From Nymphaea colorata (lineage: Eukaryota > Streptophyta > Magnoliopsida > Nymphaeales > Nymphaeaceae), in the NCBI RefSeq assembly GCF_008831285.2, contig NC_045142.1, positions 23,313,300 through 23,377,299 of the forward strand: a stretch of 64,000 nt of DNA, written 5' to 3'. The translations under genes were made by a program, and so were the position numbers. Position 1 is the first letter of the stretch, and each line of letters opens with the position of its first letter. The notes beneath the pieces were generated by a model. The model made no database searches. It was given only the letters and a program-made list of their open reading frames with translations, and had not been told where the DNA came from. Positions 1-12,059 of this stretch are shown here, piece by piece.

Positions 1-299
1 ACAGAGATACTCTAAGAGTTATTACAGATTGTTGAAAGAGGGTTCTAAAACTTTGTTTTGCAATTTCAACGGAAAACCAAGACTTTATGTGCAATTGCCT
101 ATAGGTACCCTCAGGCTTATTAAAAATAACAGAAAAAAGGTTCCAAAAATAACTTTGTAAATAAAAAAGGGAAATTCACAGCTTAAAATTTAGTATTGAG
201 ATTTTCTTGCTTTTAAGTGATACTCTATAATATTATTGGAGATCTCCTGATTTGATATTCTCTTTGTTACTTTCCATTTATTATTGTTCTTTACTTGCC

Positions 300-1076
300 A
301 TGGAAATTAATTTAGAGATGACTTCAAGAGTGGGAGCCTCAAAACTAGCCAAGACTGAAAAACTCAATGAAACAAACTTCCTTGCATGAAAACATAGGAT
401 CCTGTTGGCCTTGACTCTGGAGAGGCTAGTTTATGCAATCGGCATGCCTTTTCTCATTTTAGGAAACAAACCTACAGATGAGGAAAGATGAACGTATGAG
501 TCCTTTAAAATTGGTGACTTGATGGCTAAAACCATCATCTTAGTCTTCATGGAAGATGATCTGATCAGGGTATTTAAGGATTGTCCAATAGCCAAAGAAA
601 TATTTGACACTATCTTCTCTAAATATAATGCCACTACTATGGTGCATGTACAGTTGCTATTAGAATAGTACAATTCATGTAAAATAAAAGAGTCTAATAG
701 AGTAGTTAACTATGTTAACAAGATGTTGGTCATGGCTAAAGACCAAGCGTAGTGGGAAATGTCATATTTGACAACATGCAGACCAGTACCATCCTGAACA
801 GCATACCACCTTGTTGGGATTTGGCAGTCAATGCCTTGAGTCACCAATTTGATACTCTAACTTTGCAAAAACTTCCCATACAGTTACCTATTCAGCAACA
901 ACGCCTGTGATAGTCCAGGATAAATCTACTAGTAGTCATGTGCTTGTAGACCCAGACAATTTAAAAAATGAAATGATGGCAAGTTTAAGGGCAATGTTGC
1001 AGGTACTCAGAGATCTCAAGGAGCTGTAGAGAAATACTAGAGATGCAGAAACCTTGGACATATCAAGAAGAACTGG
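300..1076 (+). pseudogene. copia gag, copy A (broken)
   Basis: An ATG at 300 begins a reading that resembles plant copia Gag of the UBN2 type: a KTEKLNETNF-like start, RILLALTLERL, then MEDDLIRVF and FDTIFSKYN, and later VNKMLVMAKD. Stops interrupt it near 386, 488 and 666, and the frame is lost after about 750. A degenerate CCHC zinc knuckle is visible at 1035-1076: the CysX2CysX4HisX4Cys spacing is kept, but the first and last cysteines read Tyr and Trp and a stop follows the first position. Gag would normally build the virus-like particle. This copy cannot make a full product. The same stop at 488 is absent from copy B, so it postdates the duplication or was converted. Confidence 0.85.
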
Positions 1077-1079
1077 AGG

Positions 1080-1617
1080 ATGAAATTCCCCAATAAGAAA
1101 GACAACAATGGTTATGATAACAACAACAGAAAGAAGTATCGAGGGGACTCAAACAAAAAAGTCATCTGTGTAGTGTTAGAATGTTTATTTGCAAATGGAG
1201 AATTGACTAGTTGGTGGGTTGATTCGGGGATACTTGTCACATCACAAAGACAAAAGAATGTGTGATTCGTATGGAAGTTCTAAGTCTGGGAGCTCACAAG
1301 GTCTACATAGGAAATAACTCAAACTCTGATGTCATGGGAATTGGGTCATATCGGTTGAATGTTGGGGCACCAGTGTCATTCTTAACAAAGTTTTATATGT
1401 CCTCTCCTTGAGGAGAAACCTAGAGTTTGTTCTCATGCTGACTAGGAAGGGTTTTGAAGTTTGTTCTGTTCCCAAGAAGGTTATCATGAAAAAACATGGA
1501 AGGACCATGTTTGATGAGAAATATATAAAAGAACATGACATATTCAAACTCAATGAAATGAATAAAGCTTTCAGTTATGCTTATAATGACTGTGCAATGA
1601 ATGTTTGTACAAACATA
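1080..1617 (+). pseudogene. copia aspartic protease region, copy A (broken)
   Basis: The reading SWWVDSG at 1209-1229 matches the active-site region of copia proteases, which normally reads VDSGAT followed by a CHIT-like motif. A frameshift just after DSG at about 1230 destroys the second half of the active site; the frame is recovered later around 1408-1617, where NLEFVL, RKGFEV and a KAFSYAYND-like stretch lead into the pre-integrase domain. The protease would cut the Gag-Pol polyprotein. The frameshift is shared with copy B near 27,055, so it predates the duplication. Confidence 0.8.
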
Positions 1618-2690
1618 TGACATGAAAGATTAAGTCATGCAAGCATCAACAAGATGAAGAATCTAGAACAGCAATGTATAATACATGATATAAATATAAA
1701 TGATTTCACGAAATGTGAGTCATGTTTATATGAAAAGATGGCAAGAAACTTTCTGTCTGAATTAATTCAGGCCACTGATCTATGAAATTTCAGAGTCCAA
1801 ACACATAGTGGCAAGTTATACTTTATATCATTTATTGATGACTTCTCAAGATTTGATTATATTTACCTGATTAAATATAAATCGGAAACACTTAAAAATT
1901 CAATGAATATAAAACTGAAGTCGAGAAACAACTTGGAAGATTTATTAATGTTGTAAGGTCTAATCGAGGAGCTGAGTATACGTCAAATGAATTCTTCGAA
2001 TACTATAAAGATCTTGAGATTAATAGGCAGAACACAATGCATAAAACACCACAACATAATGCTGTGGGTGAGAGGTTTAACATAACCATCTTGAACATGA
2101 TAAGATCCATGTTGGTAGTGCATAATTACTCAAAGTATTTTGGAGTGAAGCTATGTTAACAGCTATGTACAGCCATCCACTTCTTACGAGAGATGGACTG
2201 GTGTGAAACCGAATCTGAGGTATCTCAAGAGATGGGTATCTATAGCACATGTGAAAATTCTAGATCTAAAAATAAATAAACTAGGTAATAGATTAGTAAA
2301 ATGTTTGTTTATTTGATATCCAAAAGAATCCAAAGGCCACAAATTATATCACTCGACTATGGGACTTATAGAAACTAGAGATGTAGATTTCCTAGAAGAA
2401 CTCAATAATAAAGATAATGATCCAGTTGAAGATCAAAGTGAACTAGTGGATGATCTGATTTACTTAGAAGAATTGTCTGATAATGATCCAACTTGAGAAC
2501 AGTCAGGTAATGAAACGACTGGAGAACAATTTGGTAATGAACCAACTGAGCATGAATTATATGAAGAACAGTCTGCTAATGAACCAATTGAGGAATAGTT
2601 AGGTAAAGAAACAACTGATCTGAGCACCTCATCATCTCAGACTTTGTTAGGTCATAAAAGACCTAGAGCTCCTCCTTAATACTTGAGAGA
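1618..2690 (+). pseudogene. copia integrase with pre-integrase domain, copy A (broken)
   Basis: The pre-integrase motif usually written LWHERLSHAS is present at 1618-1650 with the Trp codon replaced by a TGA stop. The core follows: KCESCLYEKM at about 1708-1740, FISFIDDFSR at about 1825, then VRSNRGAEYTSNEF near 1953, where the family's DRGGEY reads NRGAEY. GERFN lies near 2067-2081 and corresponds to the third acidic position. After this comes a C-terminal linker rich in Glu, Asp and Asn (about 2,390-2,640), typical of copia between integrase and RT. Several stops and frameshifts interrupt it. The Asp-to-Asn change in the DDE triad would itself disable catalysis. Confidence 0.85.
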
Positions 2691-2739
2691 TTATTATGTA
2701 TATATTTAGAAGAACTATGCTATTAAACAGATGTTGACG

Positions 2740-3570
2740 AAATGTTCGACAATCTAACACATGATGAAGCCATAAACTCATGTGAATCATCAAATTGGGT
2801 AAACGCTATGGATGAGAAAATTGAATCCATAGAGAAGAATAAAATCTAGAGACTAGTAGATCCTCCTAACAATAAGAAGACTCATTGGGTGTAAATGGGT
2901 ATTTAAGAAGAATTATAAAGCTGATGGATTAGTCGAGAAATTTAAAGCTAGACTGCTGGCAAAAGGCTTTTCCCAAAAGGAAAGAATGGATTGCTTAGAA
3001 ACCTATTCACCAGTTGCTAAATTTGCATCAATCGGAATAATTATGGCTATCATAGCATTCTATGACTTGGATATTTGTCAGATGGATGTAAAAAGCTGCT
3101 TTTCTGAATGGTGAGTTAAAGGAAAACATATATATGTCCCAACCACAGGGAAACCACAGGGATATGTCATTAAAGGAAATGAAAGAAGAGTCTACAAGCT
3201 AAGTAAATCATTGTACGGCTTAAAGTAATTGCCTAGACCGTGGTATTTTGCTTTTCGTAAAACAATCACAAAACCTGGATACATAGAAAATCAACTAGAA
3301 AAGTGGGAGTCTTTTTTGTATCCTATCATTATATGCCGATGACATTCTATTGACTGGAAACGATAATGATATGATATCCAAAAAAAAAACTTGAGAGAAT
3401 TTCGACATCAAGAACATGGGTGAAGCATCCTATATACTAGGGATAAAGATTACTCGACATAGGAACTCAAGAATATGAGTCTGAGCCAAGAAGGATAAAT
3501 TGATTATATCTTAAAGAAAATTTGAAATGAAGACTATAAACCTATTGGAACTCCTATAGCTAAAGGAGCA
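2740..3570 (+). pseudogene. copia reverse transcriptase, copy A (broken)
   Basis: The start resembles the conserved SSNWVNAMDEKIESIEKNK segment near 2790-2845. QMDVK and FLNGELKENIYM-like readings lie near 3,080-3,135, and the stretch VYKLSKSLYGLK falls near 3190-3225. The catalytic box reads YADDIL at 3332-3349, keeping both aspartates. The frame breaks repeatedly, for example an extra base after QMDVK and an A-run near 3,380. RT would copy the element RNA into cDNA. Copy B has YVDD at the same place. Confidence 0.87.
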
Positions 3571-3599
3571 AATTTAAGCAGAAGTGGTTATCCTAGTGA

Positions 3600-4148
3600 A
3601 GGACAATGAAAATTAAATGTTTCATATGCACAAGTTGTTGGCAGTTCAATGTACCGAATGCTTTGTACTAGACCAAACATAAGCTTTCCTACTAGTCTGG
3701 TGAGGCGTTATGAAAGTAATCCTGGTTCACCTTACTGGCAAGTAGTTAAAAGAATTTTTCGGTATATTAAAGGAACAAAAGGATTGAAATTGTCCTATCA
3801 AGCCGATGACCTTACTCTAGTTGGTTACTCTGAAGCAAATTTTGTAGGATGTAAAGATGACAATAAATCTACATCTGGATATCTTTTTTCGCTTTGGAGG
3901 ACATGCAATAGCCTGGTCCTGTAAGAAATAGGGATGTGTTAATCAACACACACAAGAAGCTGAATGTGTAACATGTAATATTGCAACTATCTTTGTTGTA
4001 TGGATAAATCGCTTCTTGAAAGACTTCAAATTAGATCTCAGTTGATTATATGTCTGCCAATGATCTGGTAGCTGATCTCTCAACTAAGGGAATATTTGAA
4101 GACTTGTTATCAAAGCATGTAGCTAATATGAGACTAAAATATATTTGA
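3600..4148 (+). pseudogene. copia RNase H, copy A (broken)
   Basis: The longest open stretch (3649-3924) reads MYRMLCTRPNISF and then SYQADDLTLVGYSEANFVG, followed by DNKSTSGY, which are hallmarks of the copia connection and RNase H domain. A frameshift after STSGYLF interrupts it, although the continuing CVNQHTQEAECVT-like part (family ALSSTEAEY) can be found. A short gap follows near 4,040. The C-terminal reading SANDLVADLSTKGI ends in MRLKYI and a stop at 4146-4148, the natural end of the polyprotein. Copy B keeps this domain in one frame over a longer run. Confidence 0.87.
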
Positions 4149-4299
4149 AATGCTGCAATGGAAAGCCATTGAGCGGAAAACCTCGCTATAAACCTTAGAT
4201 AAAATTCAAGTTATGATGCACAAACCAATACTGAAAAACCATGTAACTAACGATTAATGGAACTCACGCTTAGTGGAAGCAATTTAGCGGTCTCATGAC

Positions 4300-4310
4300 A
4301 AAGTGGGAGA
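4300..4310 (+). other. Polypurine tract (plus-strand primer), copy A
   Basis: AAAGTGGGAGA lies immediately before the LTR start TGTTGGATAG. This is the usual copia polypurine tract plus LTR junction. Copy B has one change here (GTGGCAGA), while the fragment at 47,393-47,403 keeps the A-type sequence. Confidence 0.88.
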
Positions 4311-4786
4311 TGTTGGATAGTGGCCTTGAGCCCTATCATAGTATTTTCTAACTATGAGGGGGCCACTCGTAGTTACGAGATCATCTTCAAAATTATTTTC
4401 TATATATATCCTTTTTTATAAAGTAAAAGATGTTCTTTAGACTGTTTATCTCTCTATATATCTCTCACTTGCCCAACCGCAAGTTGGGCAAACGGAAATC
4501 CTGTGAGGCTGCCTATTTAAGCTCAAAAATGCTCTAATTAGGGTTAATGCATTCGTGATTACCCAAGTCATATCACCAAAGGAAACCCATGAACTAACTA
4601 TCTCTGCTTTGGTTCTCTCTTATTCCCTTTCTTCTTCTTCTTCTTCTTCTTCTTCTTCTTCTTCTTCTTTCTGCAGTTGGGGTTGTCACTGCTTCTTATC
4701 AAGCAAACTGAAGCCGCTAGTGAACCTACTGTGCAAACGAAGAGGTGATTCAGGCCACCATTTCACTGTGGCTACAAATTTCAATA
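4311..4786 (+). mobile_element. copia 3' LTR, copy A (476 bp)
   Basis: The LTR starts TGTTGGATAG right after the polypurine tract. Its end is taken as TTTCAATA, by comparison with the LTR at 24,087-24,520, which is followed by a primer-binding site at that point. It contains a TATTTAAG-type box near 4,513 and a (TTC)n tract at about 4,630-4,669. Related copies lie at 30,136, 47,404 and 53,784 (truncated). The TTC tract length varies among the four. Confidence 0.9.
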
Positions 4787-5084
4787 AATCAAACCCAGCC
4801 CAATGCCCAGTCGAATTGGTATATAATTAAATAATTCAGGCCTAACATAGGAAATGTGATCAGTAGTTTGATACATCAAGAGGGTCGTTTATTTGTTAAT
4901 GAGGTACTTAAGGTCGGAGGTCAGACCCTTCTCCCAGAGAAAACCAGGCCTCAAATTGAAGGTTTTGGATACATAAGTTCTAAAAATCCACTTTTTTCCA
5001 CTATTTTGTAATCTTATAGTATTTTGTATTTGTCTACCTTGTGGGTCCCACATCAGAGATCTACAAATACTCATCTACAGGATC
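4787..5084. other. Non-coding flank of the copia LTR
   Basis: I see no gene. The stretch is conserved in all four duplicated segments (A-D), including a TGTGGGTCCCAC palindromic core near 5,040. Its retention with the LTR shows that the LTR insertion predates the duplications. Confidence 0.6.
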
Positions 5085-5440
5085 TATGGCTGCACAACAA
5101 GCTGAGCCAACTCGGGCTCCACTTGAACTAACTCGAAAAAACTCGAGCTCGTGCTTGACTCAAATATGAACGAGTCGAGTTCGAGCTTACAAAGATACTA
5201 AAAATGATAAACGAGTTGAGTTTGAGTTTCAGGAAATCGACTCATTTATACTCAACTCGACTCGCAAACTGGTTCACTGGTTTTAGCTTTTAGGGCAAAA
5301 ACAAATTTTCACAAGTTAAACGAGTTAAATACTTGCACAAGTTCGACGAGTTACATGAGTTAATGCTTACATGAATTAAACGAGTTAATGTTTACAAGAG
5401 TTAATGCCAAACAAGGTAACACCTAAAGGAGTTAACGCCT
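5085..5440 (-). mobile_element. Truncated hAT-like non-autonomous element, copy A
   Basis: The start TATGGCTGCACAAC matches the inverted complement of the right end of the complete element at 60,053-60,748. It is followed by ACTCGAGCTCG-rich DNA and then by AAACGAGTTAAATG-like runs. The opposite terminus cannot be found, so the element is truncated near 5,440. Copy A also lacks 27 bp at about 5,272 that B, C and D keep (between two CTGGT repeats), a small private deletion. Confidence 0.72.
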
Positions 5441-6710
5441 AAGTATTGAACTGATGAGTTTAATTCCTTTAACTTAAAGGCCATAAGCCAACCCACATAA
5501 TTTGGTGTTCTACGCTATAAAACATAGCTCAAGGAATCTAATTCGCTGACTTGGTTGATTCCAGAAAAATATATGTTGTCTAATTAAATGGTAATTTATT
5601 ATTTGGTTGTCTAAAACAAGACCTAATGCATTGACATCCATAACTCCATTGCCCATTGTAATGTTTGATACTACAAAAAAAAAGATGGATTCAGTGACAT
5701 GTGGAAAATACAAGGCCTGTGAAATGCAACTTTTACCGACATCTAGAGGTGAACATCAATTTTGACTGATGTCCACAGAAAGACATTGGTGAAAAGCAGC
5801 ATTCACTGATGCGTGGCGCAAATATGTCCATGAAGTTGTACTTTTACCGATGTAATCTAATGGACTTCTAATCAAACTAATAGCAACAACAACATAAATA
5901 ATATTAATAAGAGTGGTTTGAAACTTTTAACGAATGTCATTCAAGTTTAGCTACACAATCCATGGTTTTCCCGTCAAATTATTGGTAAGCAATATGAATC
6001 TAAATGATCTCAAGTGGTAAAAGTCTGGATGCATCACTCTTGCGATAATAAAGAAAAAGAGAAAAAACAGAACTCATAATCACTCTTAACTCTTTTGTTT
6101 CCTCTTCTTGTTTCTTTGTTTTCTTAATTCTTATTTCTCAAAGGTGTACCAAATGTTGCAGATAGCTGAAATTTACGCTAAAATGGAGTCACCAAATAAG
6201 CATTAACAATGATTTTATAGAGCAACAAACAGTTAATCATGCTACGACAATGGTTTATAGTAGTTTTAGTAGCAAATTTTTAATTTTCAGCTATTCATCA
6301 ACATTCTACATTCAATAAATTCAAATTCTTCAGTCTTAGATTAGGTATTGAATAATCATATCATAAAAATCCCTGATTTGGGTATTTGACATATCATAAA
6401 GCATATAATGGGTGCACCTCTCAGCACCTTTGACAACATAGGCTGCTACTTGTAGGCTTCCAAGCAACAATATAGGGACTTGGCAAAGAACATGAGGAAT
6501 GGTCTATTTGTAGACTTTGTCCATTTATATCTATATGGACCCTCATTTCCTGTCTAACCCAATGCCAATTAGTAACGGTGCTAAGTGTGGGCCACTGCTC
6601 ATGCAAGCGAACACCAGTCCCAAAATAACTTTGTTATGAGGGAGTTGGATTTGGGTCTATCCAAATGTAATGTCCACACCAAAGGCAGGAGAGAGAAGAA
6701 AGAGGTGGGA
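5441..6710. repeat. AT-rich repeat block P, copy A
   Basis: No gene is visible. The part from about 5,930 to 6,640 has older, diverged relatives at about 13,110-13,800 in the same segment and at about 20,456-20,700. They share ATTGGTAA-CAATATGAA, GCATCACTCTTG and CAACATAGGCTGCTACTTG-type stretches. All duplicated segments carry this block. Confidence 0.7.
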
Positions 6711-7272
6711 GAAGGAGAGGGACGCGCCTCCTTTATTCACGATACTTGCGTCACGTGGGGGGAAAGAGGAAAAGAGAAAAAGAGAGAGAGTGAATTTGTC
6801 AGGAAAGACTTTTAGACCGCTCACACTTTCCCACTCTTTTTATTCGTGAATGGGAGGCCCTCTCTCCCTCTCATTTGTTTACTTTCTTTATTTTTATTTT
6901 TTCTAGCAAACAGTCAAACGAAACACACGGGAAAAGTGGCTTCCTCTTTGCTTGCTTTTTCTCATGCGAGATTTTCCTCACCTTGATAAAAAAAAAATGA
7001 AAAGGATAGAAAAGATGGAAAATCTTGCACAGGAAAAAGCAAGCAAAGAGGAAGCCACTTTTCCACTCATTTCCCATGTGTTTCGTTTGACTGTTTGTTC
7101 GAAAAAATAAAAATAAATGAGAGGGAGAGAGGGCCACCTGTTCACGAATAAAAAGAGTGGGAAAGAGAGAGTGGTCTAAAAGTCTCTCCAAACAAACTCT
7201 CTCTCTCTCTTTCCCTCTCTCCTCCCACACGACGCGAGAGTCGTGAATAAAGGAGGCACGTCCCTCTCCTTC
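6711..7272. mobile_element. Foldback (hairpin) element FB1, copy A
   Basis: The two arms, 6711-6977 and 7017-7272, are inverted copies of one another with a spacer of about 40 bp. Termini read GAAGGAGAGGGACGCGCC on the left and GGCACGTCCCTCTCCTTC on the right. The arms contain TTTATTCACGA and GAGGAAGCCACTTTTCC-type blocks. The long near-palindrome with no coding capacity fits a MITE or Foldback-type element. The apparent ORFs on both strands here are mirror images of the same arm. Copies lie at 32,545-33,107, 49,853-50,148 (right arm lost) and 56,122-56,568 (shorter). Confidence 0.85.
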
Positions 7273-9500
7273 ATTATTTGATTTCTTCATTCAATAAAAG
7301 AGGAACCACACTTATACTCATCATTTCAATGTATAGTAATAAATATGATAAAAAATTATATCAATCAAACAAAACCCCATGCACTAATTGGATGAAATAA
7401 AAATGACAAAAACTTGATTTTGGTAAAGTGGCCATTGTGAAATACCATCCAACTCTCGAACAGTGGTGAGAAAAGAGAGAGACAGACAGACCCGGCACCC
7501 ATAGGATTCTTGACCAGTGTCAGGGAGGGAGGCCATACAAGGTCGGTCTATGTCTCATTTGTGGGCAATGGAAAGGGTACCCACACGGGTCGCGAAAATT
7601 TTTTTTCCTTTACATATTAGTGACCCCTAAAAATTTTAAATTTTATACCCAATACCCCTTAGCTAGAATGTAGCACCCCAATGTAAATAGTGTCAGGCTT
7701 ACCTGTGGTGTCGGGTTTACCACCCGGATGTAGGGAACCTTCGAAAGAGTAAGCAATATGAGGAAACCTTGCAGCAATATTAATGGTCTGCAGATCCCAA
7801 TCGTTCACTAGTAGCCTATATTTGGAAATAACCCTTCAACTCATTTTTTGGGTGGCCACATGCCCTGCTGTCTACAACTCACAAGGTCACATGAACATAT
7901 ACGCACAAATATAATGACTCGATTAGGTTGGGATTTGTCCAACACGGGAAACCTCTTTTCAAATATGTACATGCTAAAATACATTTTCATGTCATTATTA
8001 TGTTTAATTTCTTTTTTAATCACTCGATTAGGGACCCAATGAGTGGTTTATTATGTTGCTTAATTTTCTTCCATACCCAACGAGAGAAGAATTATATTTT
8101 CTAGTGACAAATAAGATCATAATGCTTTTACGTTCATATATGAAATATTTTGAATCATGTTTTCTAAAAGATTTTCAAAACCAATTACACTCTTTAAGGA
8201 GGCCTTGGAGACTTAGCCTATGATCTTGCATGAGTCCAAGTTCCTCTCCGGCTTAATCAAAGTCGGATATTTTTATGTTATTCATTGATTTCAATTCTCA
8301 TAAAGACATATACGTATATATATGTGTTGTATACATACATGCACATGACTATTTCTCTTTGTCATTCTCTCTTTATGATTTTTTTACAAACTGTTGTATA
8401 CGTATACATGATTATATAAACGTGTATTCCATTTTAAAATCTCTCTCTCTCTCCTTCTATAATCTTCTTCTCCCTCTCTATTTGATTTAAACCTCTCTTT
8501 CACAAGCTTTTATATACATATCCATACATATATATATGTATAAATATGTATGTGAATACATATCTCTTTCTCTCTTTTAAATCCTCTGTTTTGTGATTCT
8601 CAAAATTTCCTTCTCACTCTTTCTCCATATTCTTCTTATATTCAAGTCTTTCCTCTTTTTCATTTTTTAAATATTCTTCTCCCTAGACCGTTTCATTTGC
8701 CGACTTCAGGAAGTCCAAAAATCAAGTAATGACCTAATATTGGAAATCATGCTCGGTGGTCTACAATCACAATCCATTTTCAAAAACTTTTCTCTTTTCA
8801 TAAAAATACTTATGATAATTTTATAAATAAAAAATGAGAAACTTAGATACATGTGATTGTAGGAATGCCTCTAGATGAATGTCAAAGTAAGATGAATGAC
8901 TTACTCCTAATCATGTAGGGTCAATGCATCCATAATTTCACATTCACTTGTAAAATCACAAATGATCACAAGCACCCCTCTAAAAGAACTTAAGAAAGAT
9001 GAAATTGAGTTCTAGCTAGGTAGCAACCAAATTAAAGCAAAATCTCAAACCTACTTAAATTTTTAAGAAAACATTAAATCGACTTCAAAAGTGATTTTCA
9101 AAGGTTTCTAAATTATGTTTGTAAAGATCCTCCAATTCAGGATTTTACTCAAATCAAAGCAAATGGCTGTTTCAAAACTTTCTCAAAAATTCGGAATATC
9201 AAATATTCAATATTTTCTCAAAGACCACATTTAGAATGAAAAAGATGTTTATGTCAAAACAAATTGCATCAAGGATAAGCACAGCCCTTGGATTGGTTAC
9301 CTCCGGTAAAGGTGCAGGGAATCGTCAATCCTCATATCGACGGGCGAGTCCCTTTCTCTCTTATTTCAAAATAAAACCTCATTTTTCTATAGCACTCCAA
9401 AAACCAACCAAAAGAATTTTGGGGATGAGAATATATGGCGACCATGATGGGACCTATCATTGTTTCGCTATGATTATCATTGATGCATTTTCACAAACTT
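7273..9500. repeat. AT-rich non-coding block with repeat Q, copy A
   Basis: No gene is supported. The part from 7,927 to about 9,430 is an older paralogue of 11,413 to about 12,890: both hold GGGATTTGTCCAAC, GTGCACATGACTATTT-like and GCACTCCAAAAACCAACC stretches in the same order. Short ORFs come from pyrimidine-rich and TA-rich sequence and are not conserved as frames. Confidence 0.65.
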
Positions 9501-9744
9501 GAACATCTAGTATATTACCGATGATAAAGCATGTTACCTTCTTTGGCCTTGACCCCATCAGCATTTCATTTCTTGGTGATGGTATTTGCTTTCTTGCATA
9601 TAAGACAAATTGAGGAGGATCAATCATGTTCACCTAGATATATGATCAATCCTCAATTTAAGGCTGGATTAAAAATAATGTTTGCTCTTCTACTTATTTT
9701 ATTCATCATCTTAGAAAACATTGCATTAGAGACAACCGATTTTG

Positions 9745-10850
9745 TCTGTTTGCTCATATTTTAAAAACTCTCCATAGCTATTTGTCCTGGTCTTCATGTT
9801 ACTGGGTCTGGTCATAGGCGGTAGCACAAGACAAAGCCTTACAACCGGATCACACCTTGAGCAGAAAAGCCCACTCGTTAGTACCATGAGTGGTAATTTG
9901 TAATATATCGATCAGTATCCAAGAAGACGTGAATAAACTTTATCTTTAGTTGCTAAATAAAGGAGTCTATGCTTGTACTAAGCCCCTTGACTAAGGTATG
10001 TTGGCAAATCATATATGAAATAATCATAATTGATCAAGCCAAACTCAATTAGAGTTCTATGCTCCTTTTTCAAATATATGCATGTGACTTTAGAAAGTGT
10101 TAAATGCTTATCATTGCATGATAAGTGCATGTGTGTCTTCCATACACTCCTTGATCAATTCAATAATTTTACAATTCATCTTCCTCATTTAAATCAATGC
10201 CTTCTTTGATCATCTTTACTTAGTTATACGCTCATGTTTTAACCCTACTAACTAAGTGAGATTGATTTTTCAAATTCTCTTGTTTGGCAAGTCTATTTTT
10301 TTTTAAATTTGCTTCAAAATCTACATTTTATCACACCTTATCAATCTCTCATTTTTCTAACATTTTATTCTTGAACATGATAGCCATCTATTGGCTCAAT
10401 TACCAATTTTGCTTGACTATGCCAAATAATTTCATAGTTTCAATACCCATAGTATGTCTTTCTTCCCATTTCACTACTTCCATAATTTTATTGGGTCATC
10501 AATTATTCCTTGGCGCGTCCAATTTTTTAGAGTTGCTACGAAATCTATATTTCATCATACATTGTCAATCTCTCATTTACTTTGCATGTTTGCTCATGTT
10601 TTAAAAACTCTATACCTATTTGTCTCGGCCATCATGTTGCTGGGCTTGGTCATAGGCGGTAACACAAGATTAAGTCTTACAACTAGATCACACCTTGGAC
10701 GAAAAAGTCCGCTCGTTAGTGCCATGAGTGGTAACTTGTGGTATATCGATGAGTGTCCAAAAATAAGTAGACAAACCTTACCTTAGTTCCCAAATGAAGG
10801 AGCCTATGCTCGTACTAAGCTTCTTGGTTAAGATATCTTGGCATATCATA
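9745..10850. repeat. Direct duplication about 840 bp apart, copy A
   Basis: The stretch 9,745-9,990 and the stretch 10,580-10,850 are diverged direct copies sharing TTTAAAAACTC, GGTCATAGGCGGTA-CACAAG, ATGAGTGGTAA and ATATATCGAT. Segment C keeps both; segment B has lost the first with the DNA around it. The short ORFs in both copies show no recognisable domain, and I do not call a gene. Confidence 0.65.
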
Positions 10851-11412
10851 TATGGAATTACCCTTATTTTCCAAATGAAGAAGTGCTTTTTAATGTTTTC
10901 TCATTTGAAGATTTAGAGTTTTTCCTTAGTTTTTTCCCTTCATTTCTTTCCTCTTCTTCTTCTCCAACCTTAAGAGCAAGCTTCTACATGCTCAAACTCT
11001 TCAAGGGAGCATGAAGAGACCTCTTGAAGGGATATTTTCATCAATTTAGTGCTTCGTTTACGGCAACCTTAGGATCATCATCTTGGAGCATCATTTTTAA
11101 TATCATCTATATTCAAAGTTTGTAGACCTATTTTTATTTTCATTTCCTCTTGCCACCTCTCCATGGCCATGCAAGAAAGCTCAAATAATTTTTTATCTGG
11201 AATTGAGAGCTACATCTTGAGTGCATCAGGAGTATGAGAAAGGTGAAATAAATTACATTTCTTCATCCATTTCCAAAAATATACTTGATATATCGCTTTA
11301 TTCATCATTTATGTTTGAAATGATGCTCATGCTTATATTAATTGATGAGCAAATGCACGGTGAGAATGAGTGTTTGAGGTTGGGATTTCTTTATTCCTAT
11401 GTTGATTTTTGA

Positions 11413-12005
11413 AGTTGGGATTTGTCCAACCGAGAAAACCTCATTATGAATATGTACATATTAAAATGCATGTTCATGTCATTCTTACATTTAATTTCTT
11501 TCTTAATTACCCAAATAGAAACCCCAATGAGTGATTTATTATATTGTTTGATTTTCTTCCACGCCCAACAATGGAAGAAATATATTCTCTTGTGACAAAT
11601 GAGATAGTAATGCTTTTATGTTCACATATAAAATATTTTGAATCATGTTTTTTAAAAGATTTTCAAAAACAAATAACCTCTTTAATGAGGTCTTAGAGAC
11701 TTAGCCTCAGCCCTTGCATCAGTCCAAGTCCCTCTCCGGCCTACACAAAAGTTCAAGTCAGATATTTTTAAGTTATTTGTTGTTTTCAGTTCTCATGAAG
11801 ACACATATGTATATGCATGTATGTATACGTGCACATGACTATTTTTGTCCTTCTCTTTTTATGATTTAACATATTCTTTTACAAACTCTCGTCTATGCAT
11901 ATAATATATATATATATACTTATATTCTATTTTTAACATTTCTCTTTCTCCTTTTAAAATCTTCTTCTCCCTCTCTATTTGATTTAAACATGTTTTTTCA
12001 CAAGC

Positions 12006-12059
<54 letters not shown>

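Larger units (their letters stand above)
1..4310 (+). mobile_element. Decayed Ty1/copia retrotransposon, copy A, internal region
   Basis: The block holds remains of a copia polyprotein in the canonical order gag, protease, integrase, reverse transcriptase, RNase H, all on the plus strand. A polypurine tract and a 3' LTR follow at once. The integrase-before-RT order defines Ty1/copia as opposed to Ty3/gypsy. Every domain is interrupted by stops or frameshifts, so the element is dead. The 5' LTR of this copy lies left of the window. The homologous copy is at 25,750-30,135. Confidence 0.95.

Noticed and set aside
4555-4830. Ser-rich ORF present in all four LTR copies
   Set aside because: The Ser run is the TTC microsatellite of the LTR. 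The frame starts differ and no function is known for this part.
6871-7290. 139-codon minus-strand ORF, the third longest open frame in the window
   Set aside because: It lies in the right arm and spacer of foldback FB1; its N-terminal reading is the mirror of the plus-strand ORF in the left arm. Composition is Lys/Arg/Phe-rich and no domain is visible.
9236-9764. Two neighbouring ORFs (88 and 77 codons), also seen in C
   Set aside because: No recognisable family. The paralogous block at 12,690-12,900 does not keep the frame, and the DNA is AT-rich repeat Q.
10284-10786. Overlapping 106- and 110-codon ORFs conserved in B and C
   Set aside because: They overlap in two frames with no domain. 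B and C alter starts and lengths, and conservation equals that of the flanking non-coding DNA.
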